From Linepithema humile (taxonomy: Eukaryota; Arthropoda; Insecta; Hymenoptera; Formicidae): 64,000 nucleotides of DNA. The stretch spans positions 29,356,931 to 29,420,930 of the forward strand of contig NC_090128.1 of NCBI RefSeq assembly GCF_040581485.1, given 5' to 3'. Position 1 is the stretch's first letter. Each line of letters starts with the position of its first letter. Made by a program: the position numbers and the translations under genes. Below are positions 39,904 through 48,784 of this stretch, piece by piece. The notes beneath the pieces were generated by a model. It worked only from the letters and a program-made list of their open reading frames with translations. It had not been told where the DNA came from and searched no databases.

Positions 39904-40461
39904 GAGAGGACCGAGGAGGTCTTGGACATCGACGGGCGTCGATGACCACCAATCCGACACACTAAATGCATTACGAGAAAGTCACCAAAGTCTTATGATC
40001 CTTAAAAGGACCCACAAACAGATTCCACCAGCCTGGGGGGTTTTAAAGCCACCCTCTCTCGGGTTTTGCCGCCTTGTCGTTTTTCTTATTGGATTTCTAT
40101 CGAATGTGGATCGAAGGAGGATTGAAAAGGGGAAGTATTCGTAATGACTGTCTTTCGGTCATACCCTTTATTTTTGGGGCTCTTTCCCCCTTCCTCTTTA
40201 ATCTTATAGTGGTACAAGAAAAAAACAATAACAAAAGAAAACGAAATCAACAGACAAAACAACAAAACAAAAAAAAAACTCCATATTCGGTACATACAAA
40301 AAAAAACGTCGGTAAGACTAGAAACTTGTACGAAAAGAAATTAACGGCTCTCGGTATTATGGCCGAGCCGGCACCAGGATAGAAAAAAAACATTAGGGGG
40401 GGGGGGGAAAGGAGACGTCGAATCTCCATGGCGGGGTTCTTCGGCCTCGGAGTGAGGTCTC
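39904..40461 (-). other. Untranslated 3' interior of the retrotransposon
   Basis: Low-complexity A-, C- and G-rich runs (40,200-40,300 A-rich; G-run about 40,396-40,408). Short hydrophobic frames here arise from T-rich minus-strand runs and are not supported as genes. Confidence 0.5.
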
Positions 40462-41143
40462 TCAGGCCCTTCCGATGCTCCTCATCTGGGCTGAGACTCG
40501 GCCTCGGCCTCTTCCCCTCCTCGGGAGATCGATGTCTCGGGCTGGAACCCTGCCCCGGCCTCTGCCTCTCCTCGGGAGATCGCCGTTCCTCTTGCCCGGC
40601 GTCTCTTCTTCCGAGCTTGGCGGCTCCCAGTCCTCCATGACAAAGTAGACGGTCTCGGCTTCGGAGTCACTGATGGAGTCGCTGGTGGAGGCCGTTGCGG
40701 TCGTCGCCTCGACGGTGGGGCCCCGGGTGGCTCTGCGTGGCCCCTTCTGTGATTGGTGCGGGGCCTCCGGATCGTAAGTAGGGCCGCAGTTTTCGCAGGT
40801 TCTTACTGTTGCGCCCCTTGTCCCACAACCGTAACAGAACCTGGGTTTCCCAACAGCGGGCGCACCTATGGGGGCCCCCGCAGTTCCAACACCCGGTTGG
40901 AAATCGGGGTTCCACCCCTGCCCTCGGTATGGGCTGTTGCCGGCTTCGTTCCTCCGTCTCGACCGTCTGGCCGGTTCGAGTTTCCGGGACGTCCGGCTCC
41001 CTTGCCTCTGGTGCGGTGGTGTTCGGCGTGACCGGCCTCCCCAAAGCCGCGGCCAGATCATCCCAGAAGTCCGGGAATCGGCGGGAGATCCAGGCCGCCA
41101 GGTTCCAATACCTGTCTATGAATTGCTTCGTTGCTTCCTCCAT
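40462..41143 (-). CDS. Third ORF of the retrotransposon, Cys-rich, frameshifted
   Basis: After pol, an ATG at 41,143 opens a frame to 40,667 that begins MEEATKQFIDRYWNLAAW and later reaches CWNCGGPHRCARC. A second frame, shifted +1, continues from about 40,850 with CYGCG and CENCG, then an acidic Ser/Thr region and an Arg-Gly-rich tail (RRGRGRGR). The Cys pairs run on from one frame to the other, so the two were probably one protein of about 220 residues with Zn-knuckle-like pairs, now broken by a one-base indel. It lies where env sits in errantivirus-like elements but has no signal or membrane segment. RNA binding is an inference from the Cys pairs and the RG tail. Confidence 0.5.
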
Positions 41144-41197
41144 TCTGCCTCTTCTCGGTACCCCAAGATGTTCGGGTTTCTTCTCTTGAGCGTTGAG

Positions 41198-44100
41198 CTA
41201 TATAGGGTCAGGAGGGTGATAAGGTTTTAATTCCTGTACATGTATTTTTCCGACAGAGGATCCGTCAAGACGGGTTAATTCATAAACTACGGAGGATAAT
41301 TTCCTCCCAATCCGGAAGGGACCGTGGAATTTTGGTGCCAACTTAGCTGCGAAATTCTGTGCGGCGGACGACAATGTGTGTTGTCGTTTTAATACAAGTT
41401 CCCCGGGGCTGAAGGCACGGTGTCTTCGCCGTAGGTTGTACCCGGTCGCCTGCTTCTGATAGGCTTTTTCCAAATTCTCCGTTACCCATGCCCTGATCGT
41501 TTCTAACTTTTTCATCCGATTTGACCAGCTGTTTCGGTCTCCCGGTTCTACCTCGGTAACCTTACCTCCCTTCTCTTTTAAGGATCTTGTCGATCTTAGT
41601 TCCCGACCTAAATTTAGGAAAGCCGGTGAGGTGCCTAACGACGAATGGGCCGCGGTATTATAAGCTAATCGGAAATCCGCGAGATGCTTATCCCAGTCTC
41701 TATGATCTTTACCAATATACGCGATAATCATTGTTTTGAGAATCCTATTTACGCGTTCGACCGGGTTAGCCTGTGGATGATACGGTGGCACGGTAGTATG
41801 AGTGATTTTATTTTCCTCCGCGAAGTCCGTCATCACGCGATTCACGAACTCGGTACCATTGTCGGTGAGGAGGAATTTGGGTGTGCCCCAACGCGTTATG
41901 ACTAGATCTTCCAATGCTTCCTTGATTTTTGGACCTTTAGCCGCTCGAAGGGCCTTACATTCGATCCATTTCGTAAATAAGTCTTGTATGACTAATAAGT
42001 ATTGGAAGCCATTTTTGCTACGCGGCAACGGACCGACAATGTCCGCGGCGACCACCGTCCACGGGCCCTCCACTACGCGGCGACCCATTAATCCTGCCGG
42101 ACTTGCTTGTTCTACCTTCGTCCTCTGGCAGATATCGCACGACTTCAAATATTTCACAACATCTCTAAACATATTAGGCCAAAAATACGTGACAGCTAAT
42201 CTCTGATAAGTCTTATCTATTCCTAAATGACCGGCCTGCGGCTCGTCGTGTGATTCGCGCAGGGCCTCTTTACGTAATTCGTACGGTAACACTAATTTCC
42301 ATCTATCCAAATCTTCTACTATCTCGGATATGATCGGTTTCGGCCTTAAAAAATACATCTGTCCCTCTATTATTTTCCAATGGGCGTACCGTTTCGGGTC
42401 CGTTTCGACTTGCGCGTATCGTTTCCTATACCATAGATCTGTGGTATCAATGTCGACGGTATCTCGATTATCTGTCCCAGCGGCAGCCATTATAGTCGTA
42501 TCCGTATCTTTCTCGAACATACGCGACAACGCGTCGGGAACGTGGTGTAAGGCCCCTTTTCTATGTATTACCTTGTAGTCGTATTCGAGTAACTCTAGGG
42601 CCCACCGGGCTAATCTACCGGTCGGATTCTTTAAATTGTGTAACCACCTCAGACTACTATGATCGGTAATCACCGTAAATTGATAGCCCTCCAGATACGG
42701 TCGAAATTTCTTTATGGCCCATACCACCGCCAGACATTCTTGCTCGGTAACCGAGTACCGTTTTTCCGGATCCGTTAAAGCACGTGACGCGAACGCGATC
42801 ACTCTCTCCTCCCCCCCTAAGAATTGTGTTAACACAGCGCCTAACCCTACCGAACTAGCGTCCGTCTGTAAGGCAAATGGCTGCTCGAAATTAGGGCATG
42901 CTAATGTTGGGGCGGTGGTGAGGTGTTCCTTGATGCGTTCAAAGGCTAATTCCTGCTCTTCTCCCCAATCCCATCGCTTATTCTTTTTCAAGAGTCTCGT
43001 TAGTGGTTCACTCAAAGTTGCGAATTGGGGAATGAAACGACGGTACCACGACGCCATACCTAACAATCGACGCAGCTGCTTAATGTTTCGCGGAGCCGGA
43101 TATTCCATAATAGGTTGTGTTTTCTCTGGATCGACGGCGAGTCCTTCTTTTTGTACTACAAAACCTAAATATCTTACTTGCTTTTTACAAAACTCGCATT
43201 TTTCCGGGTTAATTGTAAGCCCTGCGGTGGTGATTTTTGCGAGGACTCGTTCTAACCACTGTAGGTGCTCCTCAAAAGTGGGTGTCGCTATAACAATGTC
43301 GTCCAAATACGCAAACGCGAACGGTTCCATTTCCGGTCCGATTAATTTATCTAATAGCCGTTGAAAGGTAGCTGGGGCTCCGGTTAATCCGTATGGCATG
43401 CGGGTAAAATGATATAGCCCTTTTCCTGGTACGCTGAAGGCGGTAATTTCTCGGCTTTCTCTCGCTAGCGGTATCTGAAAGTAAGCTTGACTTAGGTCGA
43501 TCGTTGATATGTAACTAGCCGAACGTAATTTATCCAAGATATTGTTCATATTAGGCAGTGGATACGCGTCCTTTTTCGAGATACTATTCACTTTACGGAA
43601 ATCTAGACAGAACCGATATTTTCCCGTAGGTTTCTTTACCATTACAATGGGGTTCGACCATTCACTGTAGGAAGGTTCGATTACCCCCGCGGCTAACATT
43701 TTGTCTACCTCCTCTCTGATCGCTTCCTGTACTCGCGGCGAAACCACGTAGCAACGCTGTTTTATGGGCCGGTTTTGTCCTACGTCTATACGATGTTCCG
43801 TAAGGGACGTGACTCCCGGGTTCTCGGTAGCTTTCGGTACCTTATTCAAAAAGAAATTCTCAAGCCTTTGTTGCTGTTTATCTGTAAGCTCCGGTAGCCC
43901 GCTACATATGCGCTTTGCGTCATCCGCGGCATCAAAACAAGACCTAATTTCCGGCCTATCTGCGAAGTACCACTCAGAGGTAGCAAAATCCATGCCTAAT
44001 CTAAATTCGTGGAGAAAGTCCACTCCAACGATGCACGGGACAGCTAATTCCTTAAGGAGTCCGACGGAAAGAGTACGTGTAGCGCCCCTAAGTCGAAGCG

Positions 44101-44545
44101 GTAGGTCGGCCCTTTGGCCGATTGTCGCGATTTGTCCGTTCGCCGTCCTGATATGGCTTGTTTCGTCCCGTACTATCGGTATTCCTAAGGCGCGAATTAT
44201 CTTAATACCTTCGTTTCCCATTAAGGTACGGCTCGATCCGGAATCCACTAACGCAGCTAAAGGTCGCCCCTGAATATAAATAGTAAGATATTGTAAAGAG
44301 GGTTTCTTTATTGGGTTTAAGGTAACGTACGAGTGGGCGGTATGCGTGAAAAAATTTTTCTCGCGGGTCTCGGTAGCGGTGTTCAGAGTCGCTAGTGCCC
44401 GCCCTACCGACTCTCGGTCTCGTTTCCCGAACACGTGGGACACGTCCGAACCGTATGTTTCGGTTTTCCGCAACGGTAACAGTGCATTCTCCGCTCCTCC
44501 GTGCAATCTCGCGAGCGATGTCCCTTTTTCTCGCAATTCCAACAT
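41198..44545 (-). CDS. pol: Pol polyprotein: protease, reverse transcriptase, RNase H, integrase
   Basis: A 1,115-residue frame counted from the first ATG. It probably begins further upstream by -1 frameshift from gag. Protease active site DSG at residues 101-103. Reverse transcriptase with first Asp in STIDLSQAYF (D350) and YLDD at 413-416. RNase H with D562 (TDASS), Glu in TEQECLAVVW and D628 (TDHSSLRW). Integrase zinc-binding H766, H773, C803, C806; catalytic D835 (AADIVGPL), D895 (TDNGTEF) and E930 (NPVERVNR). A GPF module (FHGPFRIGRKL) near the C-terminus is typical of Ty3/gypsy integrases. No stop or frameshift was seen, so it looks intact. The order protease-RT-RNaseH-integrase separates it from copia. 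ORFs on the plus strand here are antisense shadows. Confidence 0.95.
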   Translation of the reverse strand: MLELREKGTSLARLHGGAENALLPLRKTETYGSDVSHVFGKRDRESVGRALATLNTATETREKNFFTHTAHSYVTLNPIKKPSLQYLTIYIQGRPLAALVDSGSSRTLMGNEGIKIIRALGIPIVRDETSHIRTANGQIATIGQRADLPLRLRGATRTLSVGLLKELAVPCIVGVDFLHEFRLGMDFATSEWYFADRPEIRSCFDAADDAKRICSGLPELTDKQQQRLENFFLNKVPKATENPGVTSLTEHRIDVGQNRPIKQRCYVVSPRVQEAIREEVDKMLAAGVIEPSYSEWSNPIVMVKKPTGKYRFCLDFRKVNSISKKDAYPLPNMNNILDKLRSASYISTIDLSQAYFQIPLARESREITAFSVPGKGLYHFTRMPYGLTGAPATFQRLLDKLIGPEMEPFAFAYLDDIVIATPTFEEHLQWLERVLAKITTAGLTINPEKCEFCKKQVRYLGFVVQKEGLAVDPEKTQPIMEYPAPRNIKQLRRLLGMASWYRRFIPQFATLSEPLTRLLKKNKRWDWGEEQELAFERIKEHLTTAPTLACPNFEQPFALQTDASSVGLGAVLTQFLGGEERVIAFASRALTDPEKRYSVTEQECLAVVWAIKKFRPYLEGYQFTVITDHSSLRWLHNLKNPTGRLARWALELLEYDYKVIHRKGALHHVPDALSRMFEKDTDTTIMAAAGTDNRDTVDIDTTDLWYRKRYAQVETDPKRYAHWKIIEGQMYFLRPKPIISEIVEDLDRWKLVLPYELRKEALRESHDEPQAGHLGIDKTYQRLAVTYFWPNMFRDVVKYLKSCDICQRTKVEQASPAGLMGRRVVEGPWTVVAADIVGPLPRSKNGFQYLLVIQDLFTKWIECKALRAAKGPKIKEALEDLVITRWGTPKFLLTDNGTEFVNRVMTDFAEENKITHTTVPPYHPQANPVERVNRILKTMIIAYIGKDHRDWDKHLADFRLAYNTAAHSSLGTSPAFLNLGRELRSTRSLKEKGGKVTEVEPGDRNSWSNRMKKLETIRAWVTENLEKAYQKQATGYNLRRRHRAFSPGELVLKRQHTLSSAAQNFAAKLAPKFHGPFRIGRKLSSVVYELTRLDGSSVGKIHVQELKPYHPPDPI

Positions 44546-44670
44546 TTAAGGTCGGACTCTCTACTCGGGTATTCAGCGGCGTCCTTGGATCTTGACGAGC
44601 TTCCCGTTTTGTCTCTAGTTCCCGCCGCCTTTGGCGATTTTGCTCTATCTTTTACCGGGGCTTCTCGCGT
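44404..44670 (-). CDS. Gag nucleocapsid segment with two CCHC zinc knuckles
   Basis: A frame open from 44,670 to TAG at 44,404-44,406, +1 relative to the main gag frame, carries CWNCEKKGHRSRDC and CYRCGKPKHTVRTC, two perfect CX2CX4HX4C knuckles that bind the RNA genome. It should be the C-terminus of Gag, but the main gag frame ends at 44,645. The two overlap by only about 23 bases, which include a CCCC and an AAAA run. A single-base indel is the simplest explanation. Pol overlaps it in the -1 frame. Confidence 0.8.
   Translation of the reverse strand, partial: TREAPVKDRAKSPKAAGTRDKTGSSSRSKDAAEYPSRESDLKCWNCEKKGHRSRDCTEERRMHCYRCGKPKHTVRTCPTCSGNETESR
44422..44428 (-). promoter_or_regulatory. 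-1 ribosomal frameshift slippery site GGGAAAC
   Basis: In the nucleocapsid frame the codons read G GGA AAC, the canonical X XXY YYZ form. Slipping back one base gives GGG AAA and enters the pol frame (F-G-K-R). It lies 15 bases before the gag stop codon, as expected for gag-pol expression. A downstream pseudoknot was not tested. Confidence 0.75.
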
Positions 44671-45634
44671 TCACGCCTTTCCTCCTTACCGCTTCTCCCG
44701 GTAAGGTAAGTCCCGCGGCACTGACCGAGGTTGCCGATTTAGAGACGCCTTTAGGCGGGCGGTAAGCTAACTCGGGAAACATGGAGCGATCCGGAGCCGA
44801 AGGGGCTCTAAAATTCTTCGCTACGCTATAACTACGCTCTACTCGCGCTGCCCAGTTTTCTAAGGACGGAAAATCGTCAATAGTTTCGCGGTGCACTGCC
44901 ACCTGCAACCGCGGCAACATATTCCTATGCGCGTAATTGAGCTGCTCTTGTAGAGGCCATTGCGGGTCTAAACGATTAAACAAAGCCTGTAAGCACGTGA
45001 GATAGTCGGCTACCGATTCATTCTCACCCTGCGTTCTTCGCAATATCTCATCCCTAAGCGCAAACTGGAAATCCGGGTCGCCGAATCGAGAACGCCATGC
45101 CTCTTCGAAGGCCTTCCACGTCCGCCACCTACCCCTATTCGTTCGGAACCAGTGGAGGGCGATTCCCGTTAGGAAGAAGGGCAGACACTTAAAAATATCT
45201 TCGTCCCCTACGGGGACTAATTCACGCCCTTCCTCTATACGGATCAGAAATGCTTCCGCGTCGCCCCCGCGGGCCCCTGAGAAACTGAGGTTCCATCTCC
45301 TCATTATATTATAGACGTCGGTAGCGGAGTTATTATTATTACGGTTTCTAGTCCCGCGACTAGCTATTGGTCCTAAGCGTGACGTAGGCGGAAGTGAGAT
45401 TAGGCTTTCCTTCATCTCGGTAGCCTCCTCCGCTTCGTCCCCGGACGAGGCGGTGAGTTCTGGTGTCCGGATGGGATCACGCCCGATTCGTACCGCCTCC
45501 TCGTAACGGAGCAAACGTTCGCGAAGCGTGGGCACTATTCCCTTAATCGACAGACCCCTTTCTTTAAGCTGTTCTTTAAGAGCGTCCTGAGTAAGCGCAT
45601 TAATCCAACTAAAGGAGGTATTGGGTTCGGTCAT
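44645..45634 (-). CDS. gag: Gag with N-terminal SAP-like motif, 329 residues
   Basis: ATG at 45,634, TAG at 44,645-44,647. Residues about 16-46 (LKEQLKERGLSIKG, then LRERLLRYEE) fit the SAP DNA-binding motif. The middle matches the retrotransposon Gag capsid domain, with ALHWFRTNRGRWRTWKAFEE and a downstream R-R-TQGENESVADYL segment that is characteristic of Ty3/gypsy Gag proteins. It forms the virus-like particle. The frame stops before the zinc knuckles, which are found in the +1 frame immediately downstream, so Gag appears broken by one base. Confidence 0.88.
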   Translation of the reverse strand: MTEPNTSFSWINALTQDALKEQLKERGLSIKGIVPTLRERLLRYEEAVRIGRDPIRTPELTASSGDEAEEATEMKESLISLPPTSRLGPIASRGTRNRNNNNSATDVYNIMRRWNLSFSGARGGDAEAFLIRIEEGRELVPVGDEDIFKCLPFFLTGIALHWFRTNRGRWRTWKAFEEAWRSRFGDPDFQFALRDEILRRTQGENESVADYLTCLQALFNRLDPQWPLQEQLNYAHRNMLPRLQVAVHRETIDDFPSLENWAARVERSYSVAKNFRAPSAPDRSMFPELAYRPPKGVSKSATSVSAAGLTLPGEAVRRKGVNARSPGKR

Positions 45635-46826
45635 CTTGCCGATATAGTTTTATGCAACACGGAAAAAAAACTATTCTTTACACACAACAAAAAAAAATTC
45701 CGACTGTATCGCTATAATTACTGAAGAGCACCACAGAGCTCACGGTACGGGGAAGGTAGATTAGGCCCAACGCAAAAAAAAAATCCTCACGAACGCAAGA
45801 GAGATTCCAGCAAAAGCAAAAAAATCCTCACAAAGTAGAAGAAAGAAAAAAAAAAAATTTTCTCTCACTAAGCGAACGAATCCTACGCGAGAAGAGATCT
45901 GGTCAATTTAAAAGTTTATTTGCCTTTATTAAGGTAACTATTATCTAGACTCTTCACGAAGGCCAAACAATATAGGAACGAAACGGTAAACACGCGCTCT
46001 AATGTACTCAATCACAACTTACTAATAAGCGTGTTATCGTATCGCGAACTTCCCGAATATTTATTTTGAGGCTTATACGCGGCTACTAAGAAGCCATCAA
46101 GGTCTCGCTCGGAATATCGGCCCTTATTTAGCGCGATTATTACTGGCGAACCCTCAAGCTACTCTATTCACCGCGAAAAACGCACAAAACGTCGTCGATA
46201 AGGAGAATATACACGAAATCACCAAAAAGCTACACCAAAAGTTCCCCCCCTATCTATTCGACGTACTTCGGTAAGGATCGCGACACGTTACTCGTAATCT
46301 CTATTCAATGGTCATAACACGAACGAACTCAGATTCGCGTCGTCTTATTATGAACGGACTTTATTCATCCGCGCGCGATGTTTACATCAGCGCGCCGCTA
46401 CACACGCACAACACAATAGCGCGGCAGAAAAACAGCTGTGTGGAATTCCGACGCGAGCGGCTACCCCGCGCGACGCGCTATACACACGGTAGCACCAAAA
46501 TTCACGATTCCCTCGGGATCGCGCTCATTCACTAGGGGTCGGTGGAAATGCGTTAATTTCGGACCGCTGTATACGTTATCTTAATATTTTTCCCACCCAC
46601 AATACACAAATAAATCAATCAGAAAAAAAAACAATAAATAAAAAGAATATATCCTGAAAGAAACGGATTACACAAAATAGCGACATACAGCAATATACAT
46701 ATAACACAAATATCCACATATAATCATTGATATTCAATATTATTCTTTATTTCAACTCATTTTCTTTCTCTCTCTCTCCAAAATCTCAAAATTATCTTTA
46801 AATTTATTACGACTTCTTAATCTCGG
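45635..46826 (-). other. Leader of the retrotransposon between primer site and gag
   Basis: About 1.2 kb with A-rich runs and a TC microsatellite near 46,766-46,778. No ORF of note. A leader of this length could hold packaging or internal entry signals, but none was recognised. Confidence 0.6.
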
Positions 46827-46844
46827 GCCCCACGTTGGGCGCCA
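46827..46844 (-). promoter_or_regulatory. Primer binding site for tRNA-Lys(CUU)
   Basis: On the minus strand, TGGCGCCCAACGTGGGGC lies six bases downstream of the 5' LTR. It is complementary over 18 bases to the 3' end of animal tRNA-Lys(CUU), which I recall as ending GCCCCACGTTGGGCG plus CCA. It primes minus-strand DNA synthesis. Confidence 0.8.
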
Positions 46845-46850
46845 AAAATT

Positions 46851-48628
46851 TGCGACGACTTTTCCGTCGGGCAGAAGTACACCCGCCGGTAAGCGTGTCA
46901 AACCTCGTTGCTCTATTTTATAGATCTTAGTAATTATCGCGAAACTTATAGTTGGGCGCCAGGCGCGGATTAACGCGCCACACGAACAAATTACGTTAGA
47001 GTCAAATTTTTGCTTTAAAGAGCAACGGCAATAAGCGCGACTAGCCCACTCTACAAATGGCAGAGGGGCGAGGTTCTTTAGAGATGCTAACCTGGTTTGG
47101 AGAGAGGAGTCTGAAATAAACGGTTATTAAGAACACACTAATCAGTAACAAATAACATTTAATTATAAATTAGATTAAATGAGATTGACGCCGGGTGACG
47201 GGCGTCTTAACAATTCCGCGGAGTGGAGACATGTTTTATTTCAGTGAGAGGCGTTATGATTTCACTGTTCAACTCGCGGAAATCCGCGTACTTCCGCCTC
47301 ACGCGGTATAAGATTCGGCGTACAAATTCAGTAACTTTCATTCGGTGCGGTTGTTACAATTAGCTCTACTTCAATCTTTCTTCATAACGGTTAGCCTACA
47401 ATACGAACTCTATCTCAGTATTATTCTGACGGTTCTGAATGTAAACGCTCGACCGAAAGCCGAGGCGAGAGATACGCGATAGGCTAACTCCACAATTCTA
47501 ACACTCGGTACAGCAATACATCAATAGACGCGAAATTATCATTCATGAACGAGAGACATTAATTAATGCAAAACGACTGTCGGCTCGGCAGCCCCGAGGG
47601 GGATAGCATGGTGAAATCTTATTCTATAGAAGCGGTAGTCAGCGGGGCCCGGCCTAAATCTAACCTCGCAACATATCGCGAGACATTTCGGTACTCTTAA
47701 TACACTTTCACGCAACGCAGGCGGGTTCTTATTTCCGCGAGGCTCGGGCCGCCTACTGATACCGCTCTTACCGCGAAGTCGAAGTGGTGGCCTTACAAAT
47801 CGCTGGTACGCCCGTGGTAGTCCTCGAGGTTTCGCCCAGGTTGCCGACTCGCCGAACAGTGACGACAGCGAGGCTCGCCGGACAGCGGTGACCTTCCGCG
47901 CATCGTCCTGCGCATGTAGATCCGCGCTATCGATTAGCGCTACTTGATCCTTCGATATCTCTAGCGATCTCGATCCTCGCGTCGCTCCTCGATTTTTCGG
48001 TCCTCGGTGACGCTTTTCCGAGGTGACCCCGGTCTCTCTCTTTTGGCAGCTGCCGTTAACGCCCTTCGTGGCCTTCTCCGTTTCCAGATCCGAGCCTTCT
48101 TTGAATCGGTCGTGAACTGGCCAGGTTCCGACCGGATTCCTCTTTTCTGGCTCGTTACAACAGCTCCTTGTTCGGGTACTCCACCCCGGGTCTTCGGCGT
48201 GTGAGAGCGCGCTTCCCTCTCGGGCGTCATCTCTCTCGGTGCGTTCACCGGCCTCGATATGCTCCGTATCTGAAATCGTAACTGCGGTAGCGACTGTGTC
48301 TGGAATCGAATGATATTGGCAAGGGTGTTTTTACTTGCCCTTATCCTGGATCCGTCTGCACGCCGTCCGGGCCTCCGTCGTCCTGCCTGCTGAGTCCCTC
48401 GCAGGTCCCACGAAGGCTGCTCCACGGTAATTCACAATATGGGAGTTTGGCCACTCACCACGACTCGCTTAATTCGCTACAACGCAAAATCTAAAATCTC
48501 CAAAAAAAGGAATTAAGAGGGAGAGGTCGTCGCCCCCCCCCCCCGCGGTGGGGTCTCCGACCTCAAATTTCCCTCCTCGATCGGGCTTTCTCGCCCTTGT
48601 GACGGACGTCAAAAAAAGTCACGTCACA
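46851..48628 (-). repeat. 5' LTR of the Ty3/gypsy element
   Basis: 1,778 bases; promoter-bearing LTR in minus-strand sense. Differences from the other LTR that I could see: G/A at 38,4xx and 38,7xx equivalents, three changes in a CACGAAAACC/CACGCAACGC patch, one T/C, and a shorter poly-C run. Confidence 0.93.
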
Positions 48629-48784
48629 GTACTAATAAGATCTAGCAAATGGACCATTTTACCCCGCGGTCCGTCTTACCCCACCTTCCCCTATCGTCGT
48701 GCACTTAATAAGAGATAAACATATCAAGAACAATTCGACTTTATCTCTAATATGTTCATTGCACTCTTATTATTCGTACGGTAG

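Larger units (their letters stand above)
38109..48628 (-). mobile_element. Ty3/gypsy LTR retrotransposon, 10.5 kb, complete
   Basis: A full element on the minus strand: 5' LTR 46,851-48,628, primer site 46,827-46,844, gag, pol, a third ORF, polypurine tract, 3' LTR 38,109-39,888. The 4-bp target duplication GTAC flanks it (38,105-38,108 and 48,629-48,632). Pol order PR-RT-RNaseH-IN places it in Ty3/gypsy (Metaviridae-type), not copia. I counted about six substitutions and one poly-C length difference between the two LTRs, so the insertion is recent. gag and the third ORF each carry a +1 frame break, so the copy may no longer be autonomous. No envelope-like ORF was recognised. Confidence 0.93.
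37057..48691. mobile_element. TA-target DNA transposon (MITE-like), split by an LTR element
   Basis: The ends are perfect 24-bp terminal inverted repeats: 37,057-37,080 (GGGGAAGGTGGGGTAAGACG and on to GACC) and its reverse complement at 48,668-48,691. Both sides carry a TA dinucleotide (37,055-37,056 and 48,692-48,693), the target duplication typical of the Tc1/mariner superfamily. Without the LTR element it would be about 1.1 kb, AT-rich and with no transposase frame, so it is non-autonomous. A 15-base core of the type GGTCCRTTTTACCCC recurs in both orientations inside (37,241; 37,261; 37,283; 37,741; 37,765; 48,651), which may be transposase-binding iterons. Confidence 0.8.

Noticed and set aside
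40086..40295. Hydrophobic minus-strand frame resembling a membrane anchor at the env position
   Set aside because: Derived from T-rich low-complexity sequence, very short, and with no other envelope features.
40846..40852. Second GGGAAAC heptamer inside the third ORF
   Set aside because: It is not aligned as G GGA AAC in either of the two ORF frames, so it would not give the needed shift; an indel explains the break better.
42714..43364. 216-codon plus-strand ORF across pol
   Set aside because: Antisense shadow of the reverse transcriptase and RNase H coding region.
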